DNA of 6,494 bases from NCBI GenBank assembly GCA_016934605.1, contig JAFGSO010000097.1:1-6494 (forward strand), given 5' to 3'. Of this stretch, positions 6,319 to 6,494 are shown piece by piece; the stretch's first letter is position 1, and every line of letters begins with the position of its first letter. Position numbers and translations under genes: made by a program. The notes beneath the pieces were generated by a model. It was given only the letters and a program-made list of their open reading frames with translations, was not told where the DNA came from and made no database searches. Source of the DNA: Calditrichota bacterium (lineage in GTDB: Bacteria; Calditrichota; Calditrichia; RBG-13-44-9).

Positions 6319-6432
6319 TTATTTTCTAGGTCCGTTTCATTTTTTTTCTTAAATGTGAGTCTTTCTCAGTGTCTTCTGGGTGCTCCGTGGCACATGAAAT
6401 AGCCACAGAGCTTGCTATATTCTAGAAAATAA
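6319..6432. repeat. 114-bp segment bounded by 11-bp perfect inverted repeats
   Basis: ttattttctag (6319-6329) is the exact reverse complement of ctagaaaataa (6422-6432). Inside lies the hairpin 6382-6411. No target-site duplication is evident outside the repeats, and no coding sequence lies within. It could be a small non-autonomous element, a structured RNA, or two A/T-rich matches by chance. Confidence 0.35.
6382..6411 (-). repeat. 10-bp hairpin, with a competing upstream partner at 6439-6447
   Basis: In minus-strand RNA, GCUCUGUGGC (6411-6402) pairs with GCCACGGAGC (6391-6382) over 10 bp, one of them a G-U wobble that is a mismatch in plus-strand RNA; the loop is 10 nt. The same central bases (UGUGGCUAU, 6407-6399) can instead pair for 9 bp with AUAGCCACA at 6447-6439. 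The two folds exclude each other. No U-run follows the downstream stem, so a terminator is unlikely. Confidence 0.4.
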
Positions 6433-6468
6433 AAAAAATGTGGCTATACTGCCTCATACAGAATATAG
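6431..6468 (-). terminator. Weak candidate terminator for a gene beyond the right edge
   Basis: On the minus strand CTATATTCTG (6468-6459) pairs with CAGTATAG (6451-6444) with a 2-nt bulge and a 7-nt loop. Five bases (CCACA) and then T8 (6438-6431) follow. The U-run is good, but the stem is AU-rich and set back from it. If real, it would end transcription of an unseen upstream gene before the fab operon. Confidence 0.25.
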
Positions 6469-6494
6469 TTAGGTGGTGAACCAAAAACTGAGGA

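Larger units (their letters stand above)
5885..6494. other. 610-nt region upstream of the operon without a recognisable gene
   Basis: Only very short frames exist (for example 15 codons at 6135-6088 minus, 13 codons from the ATG at 6270 plus), with no family resemblance and no good ribosome site. I found no tRNA arm signatures and no riboswitch I recognise. The stretch holds the yceD promoter, the hairpin at 6000-6024 and an inverted-repeat cluster at 6319-6468. The last bases on the plus strand (ctgagga) contain GAGGA and could be the ribosome site of a divergent gene starting just outside, but nothing visible proves it. Confidence 0.55.

Overview
The window holds one minus-strand gene cluster of core metabolism, read from about 5925 down to 1: yceD (DUF177) - rpmF - plsX - fabH - fabD - fabG - acpP - fabF. 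FabF runs off the left edge after 200 codons. All eight proteins are recognisable from family motifs, and the seven complete ones are intact with their catalytic or metal-binding residues present. I see no mobile element, CRISPR array, tRNA or rRNA.

The genes act together. PlsX makes acyl-phosphate for phospholipid synthesis. FabH, FabD, FabG and FabF with the acyl carrier protein form the type II fatty-acid initiation and elongation machinery. Ribosomal protein L32 and YceD (linked to 23S rRNA/50S accumulation) sit at the operon head, a common bacterial coupling of ribosome and membrane synthesis. Spacing is tight from yceD to fabH (21 nt, 22 nt, then a 4-nt ATGA overlap). It loosens to 68, 96 and 45 nt, and ends with a 429-nt gap between acpP and fabF.

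Three non-coding stretches matter. (1) 5885-6494, upstream of yceD, has no convincing gene. It holds a sigma70-like promoter very close to the yceD start, a hairpin at 6000-6024, and a cluster of inverted repeats at 6319-6468. (2) 603-1031, between acpP and fabF, carries two tandem hairpins just after acpP and a compound inverted repeat just before fabF. This suggests that acpP and fabF levels are set separately. (3) The 68-nt and 96-nt gaps before fabD and fabG hold only weak signals.

Organism: a bacterium of moderate to low GC. The gene order and the cysteine-rich form of YceD occur in Firmicutes, the Chlorobi/Ignavibacteria/Calditrichota side of the FCB group, and other phyla. The protein sequences look closest, from memory only, to the FCB/Calditrichota-like side; this is a weak guess. 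I found no exotic system. The points worth a second look are regulatory structure and a small FabG insertion.
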